Origin: Caryophanales bacterium UBA1737
GTDB taxonomy: Bacteria > Bacillota_I > Bacilli_A > ML615J-28 > CAG-313
NCBI GenBank assembly: GCA_002315915.1
Contig: DCIB01000001.1
Coordinates: 1-50,437 of the forward strand
Length of the DNA stretch: 50,437 nt
Direction: 5' to 3'
This document shows, piece by piece, positions 17,300 through 26,031 of the stretch. The position numbers and the translations under genes were made by a program. How positions within the stretch are numbered: the stretch's first letter is position 1; each line of letters opens with the position of its first letter. The notes beneath the pieces were generated by a model, which searched no databases, had not been told where the DNA came from, and saw only the letters and a list, made by a program, of their open reading frames with translations.

Positions 17300-20200
17300 T
17301 TAAAACAATGTGTTAGGGTCATCATCAGGTAAATTATCTAATACACCAAGTGCACAAAGTTTCGAATATTGAGTTTTATTAATAGATGTTCTTGCTTCAA
17401 AATCTTTTTTAGATATAAATTCGTGAACATTTCTTGCTTCAATAATTGATTTTGCAACCGTTTCACCTAAAGAAGAAACAGTTATAAATGGTAAATATAT
17501 TGATTTTTTATCTTCAGATACAATAAAGTTTAATGCATCACTTTTTACTAAATCTATTTGTTTAAATGAATAGCCTCTTAATACCATTTCTAATGCAAGT
17601 GGTAATTCTTTTAATAAAGCTTCTTCATCAGCAGTTAAATCTTTATCTTTTTGTGATTCTTTTGCTCTTAATTCATTTATCTTATTACGTATAGCATTTT
17701 TTCCAAGAGCAAATATTTCAGCATCATATCCTTTAGCTCTTACACTAAAATATACTGCATAATAATAAATAGGTTTATATATTTTAAACCATGCAATACG
17801 ACAGGCATTAATAACGTATGCAGTAGCATGAGCTTTAGGGAATAAATATTTTATTTTATTACATGTCCATAAATACCATTCAGGAATCATATTTGCTTTC
17901 ATAGCATTAATTTGATCATCTTTTAATGGTTTACCTTTACGAACTGTTTCCATTATTTTAAATGCTGTTGCTGCATCAACTCCATGATTTATTAAATAAA
18001 TCATAATATCATCACGACATCCAATAACATCTTCAAATTTAACTTCTGGGAAATCTTTATTAGTATGTTTAATTAAGTCTTCAGCATTACCATTCCATAC
18101 ATTTGTACCATGAGATAATCCTGATACTTTAATAATATCATTATATGTAGATGGTTTAATAGTCTCAAGCATTCCTCTTACAAAGTCTGTACCAAATTCA
18201 GGGATACCTAGTGTTCCACTAGATAATGGATTTAAATCTTCTCCTTCTATTTTTAATACATCTTTTGATGAGAATAAACTTAAAATATTTTTATCAATTA
18301 TTGGTAAATCATCAACATCATAGAATGGGAATTCATCTGGATTTTCATGAACTATATCCATTAATCTTTTTAATAGAGTTGGATCATCATGACCTAAAAT
18401 ATCTAATTTTAATAAATTATCTTCAAATGAATGATAATCAAAATGCGTAGTACGCCAATTTTGATTATCTACCTCACTCATGTCTTTAATAGGTGGATAC
18501 TGAACTGGAGTAACATCATATATTTCAATATTATCAGGAACAACAACTATACCTCCTGGATGTTGACCAGTTGTACGTTTAGATCCTGTTAAGAATAATG
18601 CTAACCTTTCCATTTCAGCTTGACGCTTTTCAATATTCAATTTTGAATAATAATCTCTAACAAATGCAAATGCTGTTTTATCAGCTACTTCCGATACAGT
18701 TCCAGCACGATAAGAATAATCTTTACCAAACATTTCTTGGACAAACAAATGAGCTTGTGGTTGATATTCACCTGAGAAATTCAAATCAATATCAGGTACT
18801 TTTTCTCCAGTAAAACCTAAGAATGTTTCAAATGCAATATTCATACCAATACGTTTCATAGGTGTATTACAATTTGGACAATTTTCTAATGGTAAATCAA
18901 AACCATTATTAACAGAATCTAGTATATCTATTAAACGTTTAGGAACGTTGGTTTGAGGATATATTTCTTTTTCTTTATTACTAAATTTAAATGCACTAAA
19001 ATGACAATTTGGACATAAGTAATGTGGATTTAACGCATTAACTTCGGTAATTTTTAAAAGTGTAGCTGCAAAACTTGATCCAACTGAACCTCTTGATCCA
19101 ACTAAATATCCATGATCGTTAGAATTTTTAACAAGTAAATGAGAAATATAATATACACTAAAATATCCATGAGATATTATTGCATCTAATTCTTTTTTCT
19201 TTCTATCTAAAACATATTGTGGAATATTTTCTCCATACATTTCATGACAAGTTTTATCTGATAAATCAATAATAGCTTGTTTCATAGAAGGAACTCCATA
19301 TTTACTACAGAAATCATCTCTTGGAACGAATAATTGATCAGGGAATAAATTATATTCTTCTATTTCATCATTTATCTTATTAGTATTATTTACAACAATA
19401 TCATATACTAAGGAATCATCATTTAAGAATTTAAATTCATCAAGCATTTCAGATGTTGATCTAAAATGACAATCTAAATCATCTTTTTTGCCATCTAATT
19501 CATGAGGTCCACCACCATTAGGTCTATTTACAGATAAGTAAATTTTTCTAAATTCACCATCTTCTTTTATTAACTCATGAACATCACCTGTTGCGACAAC
19601 TAACTTATTATATTTTTTAGCTGTATTAATAATCTTTTTAATAGTTGTTTTAATATTTTCTAATCCATCAGGATCACATGTTTCTTCATATAAGAATGTA
19701 TAACATGAAAGTGGTTGAACTTCTATATAATCATATTTTTGAATAACACGTTCTAATTCAATATCATCTTTTTCATATGCTGCTCTAAATACATCACCAT
19801 TAACACAACCAGATCCTATTAATAAACCATCTCGATATTTATTTAATACATCAAGAGTAAGTCTAGCACTCTTATAATAATGATTAGTTTGTGTATCTGA
19901 TATTAATTTATAGAAATTTTTAAGTCCTTCACGATTTTTAACAATTATATTTAAGTGATTAGGAATTAAATATCTATATATAGTATCTTTATTAATTAAT
20001 GTATTTAAGTCCTTATAATTATTAATACCTAAATCTAAGATATCGCCAATCATTCTTTGGAAAATATTATTAGTTGTTTTAGCATCATGAATAGCACGAT
20101 GTTGTTGTTCTATTTCACAATGTAAATATTTTCCACATGATTTTAAATTGAATGTTTTTAATCCTTGTTCTGCATATATACATCTTGCAATCATAATAGT

Positions 20201-21820
20201 ATCAATTGTAGGATAACCATGTTCATATAAATTCAATCTTTTTAATTCATGATAAATAAATCCTGTATCAAATGATGCATTATGGGCTACTAAAATAGAA
20301 TCTTTAATAAATTCTTTAAATAATGGTAATACATATTCAATATTAGGTGCATCATATACTGTATCATTATATATTTCAGTAAAATTTGCAATATAATCAG
20401 AAATAGGTTTTTTAGGTTTTACAAAATAACTAAATGTATCAATTATCATTCCACCTTGAACTTTTACAGCACCTATTTCGATAATTTCATCAAAACTAAC
20501 TGATAATCCAGTAGTTTCTAAGTCAAATATTACAAATGTTGCTGTAGATAGTTTGATATCTTCATTTGATGATGCTATTTTAACTTTATCTATATCAACA
20601 AAATTTGCTTCTACACCAGCAATTGGTTTGATACCATATTCTTTTGCAAGTTTAAAAAACTCAGGTAATACATGACAATTTTCGTGATCAGTAACTGCTA
20701 ATGCTTTATGACCATATCTACTTGCTTGGGCAACATATTCTTCTACATTCAAAATAGAATCAAGAACACTCATTTTAGTATGAGCATGTAATTCTATACG
20801 TTTAATTTCTGCACCATCAAAACGATTTCTTGAACTATCGAGTCCAAGTACAGTAATTTTTGATGCAACAACACTTACACAACGTGAAAAATTATCCCAT
20901 TCCATCTTGCCTAATACTTTTATGTTTTTTCCAACACATAAATCATTCTTAAAAGATTCTACATTTTCATAATCACTTAAGAATTTTTTTATTAATATTG
21001 AATCTTTATAATTAGTCATTACACCAGTAAACAAGCAATATGGTTTATTTTGTTTAGTTTTACCTTCTCTAAAATCACTTTTAATAATAACACCAGTTGT
21101 TGCTATTTTAGTTGAACCATTTATTTGTTCAAATTCGGTTACTTCTAATGATGTAAGGGGTATATCTTGAATATCTATTTTTATAATAGAATTCTTTTTA
21201 TAAAAATCATATTCAGCTTGTTCAGATAATGCTTCGTTATTAGATAATTTATTGTAATATTCTTCATTTCTTTTAGCAGTATTTTTTGTATCAAGAGTTG
21301 TAAATTCTTTTTCATGAGTTTCAACAATTGATTCTAAATTATCACTAATAGATGTTTTAAATTTAATATTTATTCCAATATTTAGAAATTTATCATTTAA
21401 TACATTTAATAATCCTTGTACAACACGTTCTTCTTCATAAGAACCAATATTTATAGTAATCGTTTCAGAAGTATAAAACTTTTTATATTTTAAAAGTATT
21501 AAAATATCTGGTTTAACAGTAGCTAAAGCTTCTGTAATATGTGTAAAATATGGTTCTAAATATTCACTATTATATTCTTTTTGTTTATAGGATATTCTAA
21601 TTTTAGAATTTTTATTAAAATTATTTTTAATAAATTCTTTTAATGCTTTAGTTAACGCATCAAAAACACAATATTCTAATAATTGTGGAAATTCTAAATG
21701 AACGACAATTAAATTGTCGTTTATTTCTCTATTTTCTAATAATTCACCATCTTTAATTGATTCAGATACAGGATATTTCATAATATCAAGCATCTTTATC
21801 CATTTATCATTATTAGTCAT
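17300..21820 (-). CDS. polC: DNA polymerase III alpha subunit, PolC type
   Basis: The Gram-positive replicative polymerase with built-in proofreading, 1506 residues. In order: N-terminal region and OB fold, PHP domain (HAHTKMSVLDS near 345), DnaQ-like exonuclease (FDLETTGLSVSFDEIIEIGA near 430), rest of PHP, and the polymerase core. The palm shows GYLVGSRGSVGSSFAAT, a zinc-binding pair of CxxC motifs and PDIDLNFSGEYQP. The C-terminus ends DDDPNTLF, where Bacillus PolC ends in a QLSLF clamp-binding motif. AGGAGG precedes the ATG. It is read from its own promoter. Confidence 0.97.
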   Translation of the reverse strand: MTNNDKWIKMLDIMKYPVSESIKDGELLENREINDNLIVVHLEFPQLLEYCVFDALTKALKEFIKNNFNKNSKIRISYKQKEYNSEYLEPYFTHITEALATVKPDILILLKYKKFYTSETITINIGSYEEERVVQGLLNVLNDKFLNIGINIKFKTSISDNLESIVETHEKEFTTLDTKNTAKRNEEYYNKLSNNEALSEQAEYDFYKKNSIIKIDIQDIPLTSLEVTEFEQINGSTKIATTGVIIKSDFREGKTKQNKPYCLFTGVMTNYKDSILIKKFLSDYENVESFKNDLCVGKNIKVLGKMEWDNFSRCVSVVASKITVLGLDSSRNRFDGAEIKRIELHAHTKMSVLDSILNVEEYVAQASRYGHKALAVTDHENCHVLPEFFKLAKEYGIKPIAGVEANFVDIDKVKIASSNEDIKLSTATFVIFDLETTGLSVSFDEIIEIGAVKVQGGMIIDTFSYFVKPKKPISDYIANFTEIYNDTVYDAPNIEYVLPLFKEFIKDSILVAHNASFDTGFIYHELKRLNLYEHGYPTIDTIMIARCIYAEQGLKTFNLKSCGKYLHCEIEQQHRAIHDAKTTNNIFQRMIGDILDLGINNYKDLNTLINKDTIYRYLIPNHLNIIVKNREGLKNFYKLISDTQTNHYYKSARLTLDVLNKYRDGLLIGSGCVNGDVFRAAYEKDDIELERVIQKYDYIEVQPLSCYTFLYEETCDPDGLENIKTTIKKIINTAKKYNKLVVATGDVHELIKEDGEFRKIYLSVNRPNGGGPHELDGKKDDLDCHFRSTSEMLDEFKFLNDDSLVYDIVVNNTNKINDEIEEYNLFPDQLFVPRDDFCSKYGVPSMKQAIIDLSDKTCHEMYGENIPQYVLDRKKKELDAIISHGYFSVYYISHLLVKNSNDHGYLVGSRGSVGSSFAATLLKITEVNALNPHYLCPNCHFSAFKFSNKEKEIYPQTNVPKRLIDILDSVNNGFDLPLENCPNCNTPMKRIGMNIAFETFLGFTGEKVPDIDLNFSGEYQPQAHLFVQEMFGKDYSYRAGTVSEVADKTAFAFVRDYYSKLNIEKRQAEMERLALFLTGSKRTTGQHPGGIVVVPDNIEIYDVTPVQYPPIKDMSEVDNQNWRTTHFDYHSFEDNLLKLDILGHDDPTLLKRLMDIVHENPDEFPFYDVDDLPIIDKNILSLFSSKDVLKIEGEDLNPLSSGTLGIPEFGTDFVRGMLETIKPSTYNDIIKVSGLSHGTNVWNGNAEDLIKHTNKDFPEVKFEDVIGCRDDIMIYLINHGVDAATAFKIMETVRKGKPLKDDQINAMKANMIPEWYLWTCNKIKYLFPKAHATAYVINACRIAWFKIYKPIYYYAVYFSVRAKGYDAEIFALGKNAIRNKINELRAKESQKDKDLTADEEALLKELPLALEMVLRGYSFKQIDLVKSDALNFIVSEDKKSIYLPFITVSSLGETVAKSIIEARNVHEFISKKDFEARTSINKTQYSKLCALGVLDNLPDDDPNTLF

Positions 21821-21859
21821 ATTGTCCTCCTATAAAATATAAAATAGTGTGTGTTTAAT

Positions 21860-21888
21860 AGTATATCAAATTAATAATAAATCTTCAA
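21860..21888 (-). promoter_or_regulatory. Promoter of polC
   Basis: TTGAAG (21883-21888), 17-base spacer, extended -10 TGATATACT (21860-21868) on the minus strand; the -10 overlaps the stop of the ABC-F gene. The leader to the polC ATG is about 30 bases. Confidence 0.65.
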
Positions 21889-23422
21889 TACTATATACCT
21901 TTGTTGCAAGTTCATTAATAAATTCTTTCTCATGACATGCAAAAATTATTGTTCCTTGGTATTTTTTTAATGCTTTAAGTAAATCTTCTTTTGCAAATTT
22001 ATCTAAGTGATTAGTTGGTTCATCAAGTATTAATACATTAGATTTAGTCATCATTACTTTACATAATTTAACTTTAGATTGTTCACCACCAGATAGTGTT
22101 TTTAATGGTTGTAGTACAACACTTCCTCTTAATCCACATTTTGCAAGATTATCTCTAACTTGTTTTTCATCTAATGAAGGATATAGATTATGTATTTCTT
22201 GAAGTGGAGTATAATTTAGATTATCAAAATGATGTTCTTGTTCGAAATATGCAATTTTAGCTCCTTCTACAAATTTATAATTACCACTTATCTTATTTAA
22301 TTCACCAATTAATGTTTTAAATAGAGTAGTCTTACCTATTCCATTAAAACCAGTTATTGCAATATGATCACCACTTTTTAATTCAAAACTAATAGGTGGT
22401 AATAATGATTTTGTATAACCTATTTCTAAATTATCTACACATAAAAATTTATGTGATGCAATAGGTGAATAATTAAAATATAAATTTAAATGAATATCAC
22501 AAGATTCTGGAGCTTGTAATATTTCCATCTTATCTAATTTCTTTTGTCTACTTTGAGATTGCTTAGCAGTAGATGCTCTTACTCCATTTTTTGCTATATA
22601 TTCTTTTAATTCTTTTATTTCACGTTGTTGGGATGAATAATCTTTAGAATATTGTTCTAACATAAAAGCTTTTTTCTTTAGATATTCTTGATAATTACCT
22701 TTAAAACGAGTAAGTTTACCAAATTCAAGTTCTAAAATTGAATTACATACTTCATTTAAGAAAGATTGATTATGAGATACAATTAGAAAATTACCTTTAT
22801 ATTCTTTTAAATATTTAACAAGCCATTCAACATGTACTGTATCTAAAAAGTTAGTAGGTTCATCTAATATTAATAAATTAGGAGTTTCAAGTAAAAGTTT
22901 TGCAAGAATAACTTTTACTTTTTGACCACCAGATAATTTAGATAATAAAGTATCCATACCATAATTAGTGATACCTAAACCTTTTGCAATACGCATTATT
23001 TTCGAATCTAATTGATAAAAATCTAAATATTCTAATTTTTCTTGAATTGATGTAGCTTGAATAATGAGTTTTGATTGTTTATCTAAATCATCGATATTTT
23101 TAACTTGTTCAAGTAAATCATTCATCTTCTTTTCTTCATCATATAAAGAAGAAAATGCTTCTTTTAAATAATCAAATATAGGAACATTTTTTATAACATT
23201 CATATATTGATCTAAATATCCAACTTTTATTTTATTATTAAAATCTATTTTTCCACTATCAGGTAGAATTTTACCACATAAAACATTTATTAAAGTGGTT
23301 TTACCAACACCATTATTACCAACAAGACCCATCTTATCACCAGGAAGAATCTTAAATGATGCATCTTTAAATATTGTTTTTTTATCGTATACTAAATTTA
23401 AATTATTAACTTCGAGTAACAT
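21866..23422 (-). CDS. ABC-F family ATPase (translation-associated)
   Basis: A soluble protein of 518 residues with two ABC domains and no membrane segments, as in the ABC-F group that binds the ribosomal E site. Walker A motifs are GNNGVGKTT and GFNGIGKTT, and the signatures are LSGGQKVKVILAK and LSGGEQSKVKLCK. Each is followed by LILDEPTNFLD or LILDEPTNHLD. A charged linker of about residues 240-300 (P-site tRNA interaction motif region) joins them. It resembles YbiT/YkpA-type members rather than a known resistance factor, but the subgroup cannot be fixed here. The ribosome binding site (TAGGT) is weak. The stop is TGA. Confidence 0.9.
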   Translation of the reverse strand: MLLEVNNLNLVYDKKTIFKDASFKILPGDKMGLVGNNGVGKTTLINVLCGKILPDSGKIDFNNKIKVGYLDQYMNVIKNVPIFDYLKEAFSSLYDEEKKMNDLLEQVKNIDDLDKQSKLIIQATSIQEKLEYLDFYQLDSKIMRIAKGLGITNYGMDTLLSKLSGGQKVKVILAKLLLETPNLLILDEPTNFLDTVHVEWLVKYLKEYKGNFLIVSHNQSFLNEVCNSILELEFGKLTRFKGNYQEYLKKKAFMLEQYSKDYSSQQREIKELKEYIAKNGVRASTAKQSQSRQKKLDKMEILQAPESCDIHLNLYFNYSPIASHKFLCVDNLEIGYTKSLLPPISFELKSGDHIAITGFNGIGKTTLFKTLIGELNKISGNYKFVEGAKIAYFEQEHHFDNLNYTPLQEIHNLYPSLDEKQVRDNLAKCGLRGSVVLQPLKTLSGGEQSKVKLCKVMMTKSNVLILDEPTNHLDKFAKEDLLKALKKYQGTIIFACHEKEFINELATKVYSIEDLLLI

Positions 23423-23448
23423 AATTTTATACCTATATAACTATAAAT

Positions 23449-23457
23449 AGTATATCA
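23449..23457 (-). promoter_or_regulatory. Extended -10 of the ABC-F gene promoter
   Basis: TGATATACT on the minus strand, about 27 bases before the start; the -35 (TAAAAA) is weak. The same motif with a better -35 lies before polC. Confidence 0.45.
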
Positions 23458-23526
23458 AAAAAGTATCTATATTTTTAAGAATGTGAATAAAATAATAAGT
23501 TAATTTTAGATAAAGATTAACTATTA

Positions 23527-23535
23527 TGTTATAAT
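23527..23535 (+). promoter_or_regulatory. Extended -10 of small membrane protein gene
   Basis: TGTTATAAT about 30 bases before the ATG at 23567, with TAGATA at 23507-23512 as a possible -35 (17-base spacer). Confidence 0.5.
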
Positions 23536-23566
23536 GATTATAAATAGTAATAAAGAGGTATCAATT

Positions 23567-23767
23567 ATGGATAAAAAAAATAATAAAAAGAAAGTAAATA
23601 GAGAACCTTTTATTAAAACAATAAAGAAAATTGATGGAACAGAAGAAATAGTAGTAAATAAAGCTCCTCAAAAAACACTTTTAGGTAAAATTATAGTTAT
23701 ATTGCTTACAGTATTATTATTTGGTTCTACTATCGCAACACTTATATTCACATTATTACAATTATAA
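23567..23767 (+). CDS. Small single-pass membrane protein, function unknown
   Basis: A 66-residue protein with a highly basic N-terminus (MDKKNNKKKVNREP) and a C-terminal hydrophobic segment of about 25 residues (GKIIVILLTVLLFGS onward). The frame continues 11 codons upstream to another ATG, but AAAGAGG eight bases before the ATG at 23567 marks the true start. The extended -10 promoter overlaps the upstream ATG, which therefore would not be transcribed properly. A strong terminator follows. No family is recognised; a tail-anchored role is possible. Confidence 0.7.
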   Translation: MDKKNNKKKVNREPFIKTIKKIDGTEEIVVNKAPQKTLLGKIIVILLTVLLFGSTIATLIFTLLQL

Positions 23768-23772
23768 AAATT

Positions 23773-23806
23773 AACAACCATTTCTTATTAAAAAGAAATG
23801 GTTGTT
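23773..23806. terminator. Convergent terminator
   Basis: A 14-bp perfect stem (23773-23786 with 23793-23806, AACAACCATTTCTT) with a 6-base loop and T-rich flanks on both sides. It lies between the small membrane protein gene and the Spo0A-like gene, which converge. Confidence 0.85.
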
Positions 23807-23812
23807 TTATTT

Positions 23813-24223
23813 TTATATTAAACTATTTAATTCAAAATGATTTGTTCTAGATCGTCTAATAGTTTCAACTCCTACAGCAATAAATTCTGAATTAGATGGT
23901 TTTTTTATTACTTGTAAGTTTTCATAATGAAAAACATCATATATTACATCATTATCTAATCTTTGCCATGCAGTTGATATAGCATGACGCATTGCTCTAT
24001 CTACACATTGAGCATTTGTATTAAAGTCTTCTGCAATAGTTGGATATAGTTTTTTTGTAATATTATTTAAATAATCATTATCTAAATAAACTAGTTCAAT
24101 TGCTCTAAGTAGATATCTATATCCTTTTACAGATGGTCTAATACTTAGTTCTTCTAAATAATCAATAATTTTTGATTGTAATTCATTATAATTAATTATA
24201 TTATTCATATTAATTTCTTTCAT
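23813..24223 (-). CDS. Stand-alone Spo0A C-terminal DNA-binding domain protein
   Basis: The 136-residue product matches the C-terminal DNA-binding domain (Spo0A_C) of the sporulation master regulator along its length. KGYRYLLRAIELVY (33-46), ITKKLYPTIAEDFNTNA (55-71), VDRAMRHAISTAW (74-86) and KPSNSEFIAVG (108-118) correspond to well-known Spo0A segments, including the recognition helix. The phosphoacceptor receiver domain is absent: the ATG has AAGGAG close upstream, and only 137 bases separate it from recN, with no receiver-like frame. In Bacillus the order is recN-spoIVB-spo0A, so this is the syntenic spo0A position with spoIVB missing. It presumably binds DNA independently of phosphorylation; targets are unknown. 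Confidence 0.85.
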   Translation of the reverse strand: MKEINMNNIINYNELQSKIIDYLEELSIRPSVKGYRYLLRAIELVYLDNDYLNNITKKLYPTIAEDFNTNAQCVDRAMRHAISTAWQRLDNDVIYDVFHYENLQVIKKPSNSEFIAVGVETIRRSRTNHFELNSLI

Positions 24224-24263
24224 TTTATTCTCCTTTTAAAATATATAATTAAACCCTTTAATA

Positions 24264-24293
24264 CTATGGAAAGCCTGAATAATACATATTCAT
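24264..24293 (-). other. Possible leader peptide ORF before the Spo0A-like gene
   Basis: A minute reading frame, MNMYYSGFP, follows an almost perfect anti-Shine-Dalgarno complement (AAGGTGGTGAT, 24291-24302 region, one mismatch). The second ATG (24287) has the better spacing. It lies in the leader of the Spo0A-like gene. It may be a translated leader or chance. Confidence 0.25.
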
Positions 24294-24330
24294 CACCACC
24301 TTCCAAAAAGAAAAGGATATATTTATTAAA

Positions 24331-24362
24331 AAAGATCATAAGGATTATACCTTATGATCTTT
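24331..24362 (-). terminator. Terminator of the nusB-recN operon
   Basis: A 13-bp perfect stem (24331-24343 with 24350-24362, AAAGATCATAAGG) with a 6-base loop, starting at the recN stop and followed by T6 on the minus strand. It separates recN from the Spo0A-like gene. Confidence 0.85.
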
Positions 24363-26025
24363 ATCTTTCTAAAAGCATCTTTGCAACATCAATACTCTTA
24401 GCTGAGGTATCGAAAGGATTAATCATTGAAGCTAATTTATTTATTCTTTCATCGTATGATAATTCTTTTATTGAAGTAATTGTTTCATTATTAATTACTT
24501 CTTTATATACATTTAAATGATTATTTGATTTAGATGCTACAAGGGGAATATGAGTTATTGCTAAAACTTGACATGTTTTACTTAGTGACTCAAGTGATTC
24601 AGCGACTTTACTTGCTTGAATTCCGGATAATCCAGTATCAATTTCGTCAAATAATATTATTTGTAGATTTTTTTGTTTATATAAACAATTCTTAAGTGCA
24701 AGCATTACTCGTGACATTTCTCCACCAGATGCACACTTAGATAATGGTTTTAATGGTTCTCCTTTATTAAAAGTAATTAAAATATCTAATTTATCTATTC
24801 CATTTTTAGTAAAAGATTCTTTATTTAAAGGATTACTTATATCATTAGGGGTAAATACAAATTCTAAATTTACTTTATCTAATAATAATTCTTTTAGATT
24901 ATTAATTATATCTACTTTTAATTTCTCTGATATTTCTTTTCTTTTATTAGACAAAACATACGAAATATCTTTAAGATTATTAAAACTTAATATTAATTCT
25001 TTATAAGATAATTCGATATAATAATCAATATTATCATAATTATTTAATGTATTTAATAAGTTATTTTTATATTCAATTAAAGATGTAATATCTTTTTTAT
25101 ATTTCTTTTCTAAATGATTAATCAAGCTTAATCGATTATTAATATTATCAATCTTTGATTGATCATATTCATTTTTTAATAAATCATGATTTACATATTC
25201 AATTAAATCTTTAATGGAATAATATGATTCATTTAATGATGCTAAATAGCTTGAATATTTATTATCAATAGATTCTAATTTTGATACATTATTTATTAAT
25301 TCATATAAATTATTAACTAAATTATATTCTTTATCAATTGAAGATATATTTGATAATAACTCAAATACTTCTTCATAGTTATTTAATACTTTTATTTCGC
25401 TTTCTAATTTTTCTTTTTCTCCAATTACTAATTGAGCATCATTAATTTCATTATATTGATATTTAAGATATTCTAAATTATCACTACTTTTTTTAGATTC
25501 ATCAACAAGTTTTATGTAATTATTTAGTTTTTCTAAATAAATATTTAGTGATTGTGTATACTTAGCTTTTAATATAATAACTTGTGAATCATCAATAAAT
25601 GATAAATAATTTAAGGGATTGAATAATCTTAATGTATCATTTTGAACGTGGATATCAAATAACAATAGTGATATTTGATTTGCTAATTGATTAGTAATAG
25701 ATACATTATTTACTTTTATAAAACTTTTACCATTAGATAAAACTTCTCTTCTAAAAATTAAAATAGTAGTATCAATATCTAAATCATTTAATATATCTAT
25801 TACATCATTTGATAAATTATCAAATGTTGCTTCTACGATTGCTTTTGATTGACCATATCTAATTATATCTTTCGAAGCTTTAGCCCCACTCAATAAATTT
25901 AATGCGTCAAATAGTAAACTTTTACCAGCACCAGTTTCTCCTGTTATACAGGTTAAACCTTCTTTTAAATCTAATTCTAGATTATCAATTAATATAAAGT
26001 TTTGGATAAGTAATTTAGAAAGCAT
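24361..26025 (-). CDS. recN: DNA repair protein RecN
   Basis: An SMC-like ATPase of 554 residues acting early in double-strand break repair. Walker A is TGETGAGKSLLFDAL (about 29-43), a long coiled-coil region with Asn- and Lys-rich sequence fills about 150-345, and the C-terminal head has SGGEMSRVMLALK and LFDEIDTGLSG. GAAGGTAAG lies upstream of the ATG. It is the last gene of nusB-xseA-xseB-dxs-recN. Confidence 0.96.
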   Translation of the reverse strand: MLSKLLIQNFILIDNLELDLKEGLTCITGETGAGKSLLFDALNLLSGAKASKDIIRYGQSKAIVEATFDNLSNDVIDILNDLDIDTTILIFRREVLSNGKSFIKVNNVSITNQLANQISLLLFDIHVQNDTLRLFNPLNYLSFIDDSQVIILKAKYTQSLNIYLEKLNNYIKLVDESKKSSDNLEYLKYQYNEINDAQLVIGEKEKLESEIKVLNNYEEVFELLSNISSIDKEYNLVNNLYELINNVSKLESIDNKYSSYLASLNESYYSIKDLIEYVNHDLLKNEYDQSKIDNINNRLSLINHLEKKYKKDITSLIEYKNNLLNTLNNYDNIDYYIELSYKELILSFNNLKDISYVLSNKRKEISEKLKVDIINNLKELLLDKVNLEFVFTPNDISNPLNKESFTKNGIDKLDILITFNKGEPLKPLSKCASGGEMSRVMLALKNCLYKQKNLQIILFDEIDTGLSGIQASKVAESLESLSKTCQVLAITHIPLVASKSNNHLNVYKEVINNETITSIKELSYDERINKLASMINPFDTSAKSIDVAKMLLER

Positions 26026-26031
26026 ATTTAA

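Noticed and set aside
18226..18450. Plus-strand ORF of 74 codons inside polC
   Set aside because: Low-complexity shadow of the polymerase gene without a ribosome binding site.
24224..24360. Frameshifted receiver domain for the Spo0A-like protein
   Set aside because: Only 137 bases, partly terminator, separate it from recN; no receiver-like sequence is present in any frame.
24266..24520. Plus-strand ORF over the recN end
   Set aside because: It spans the recN terminator and 3' end and has no family resemblance.
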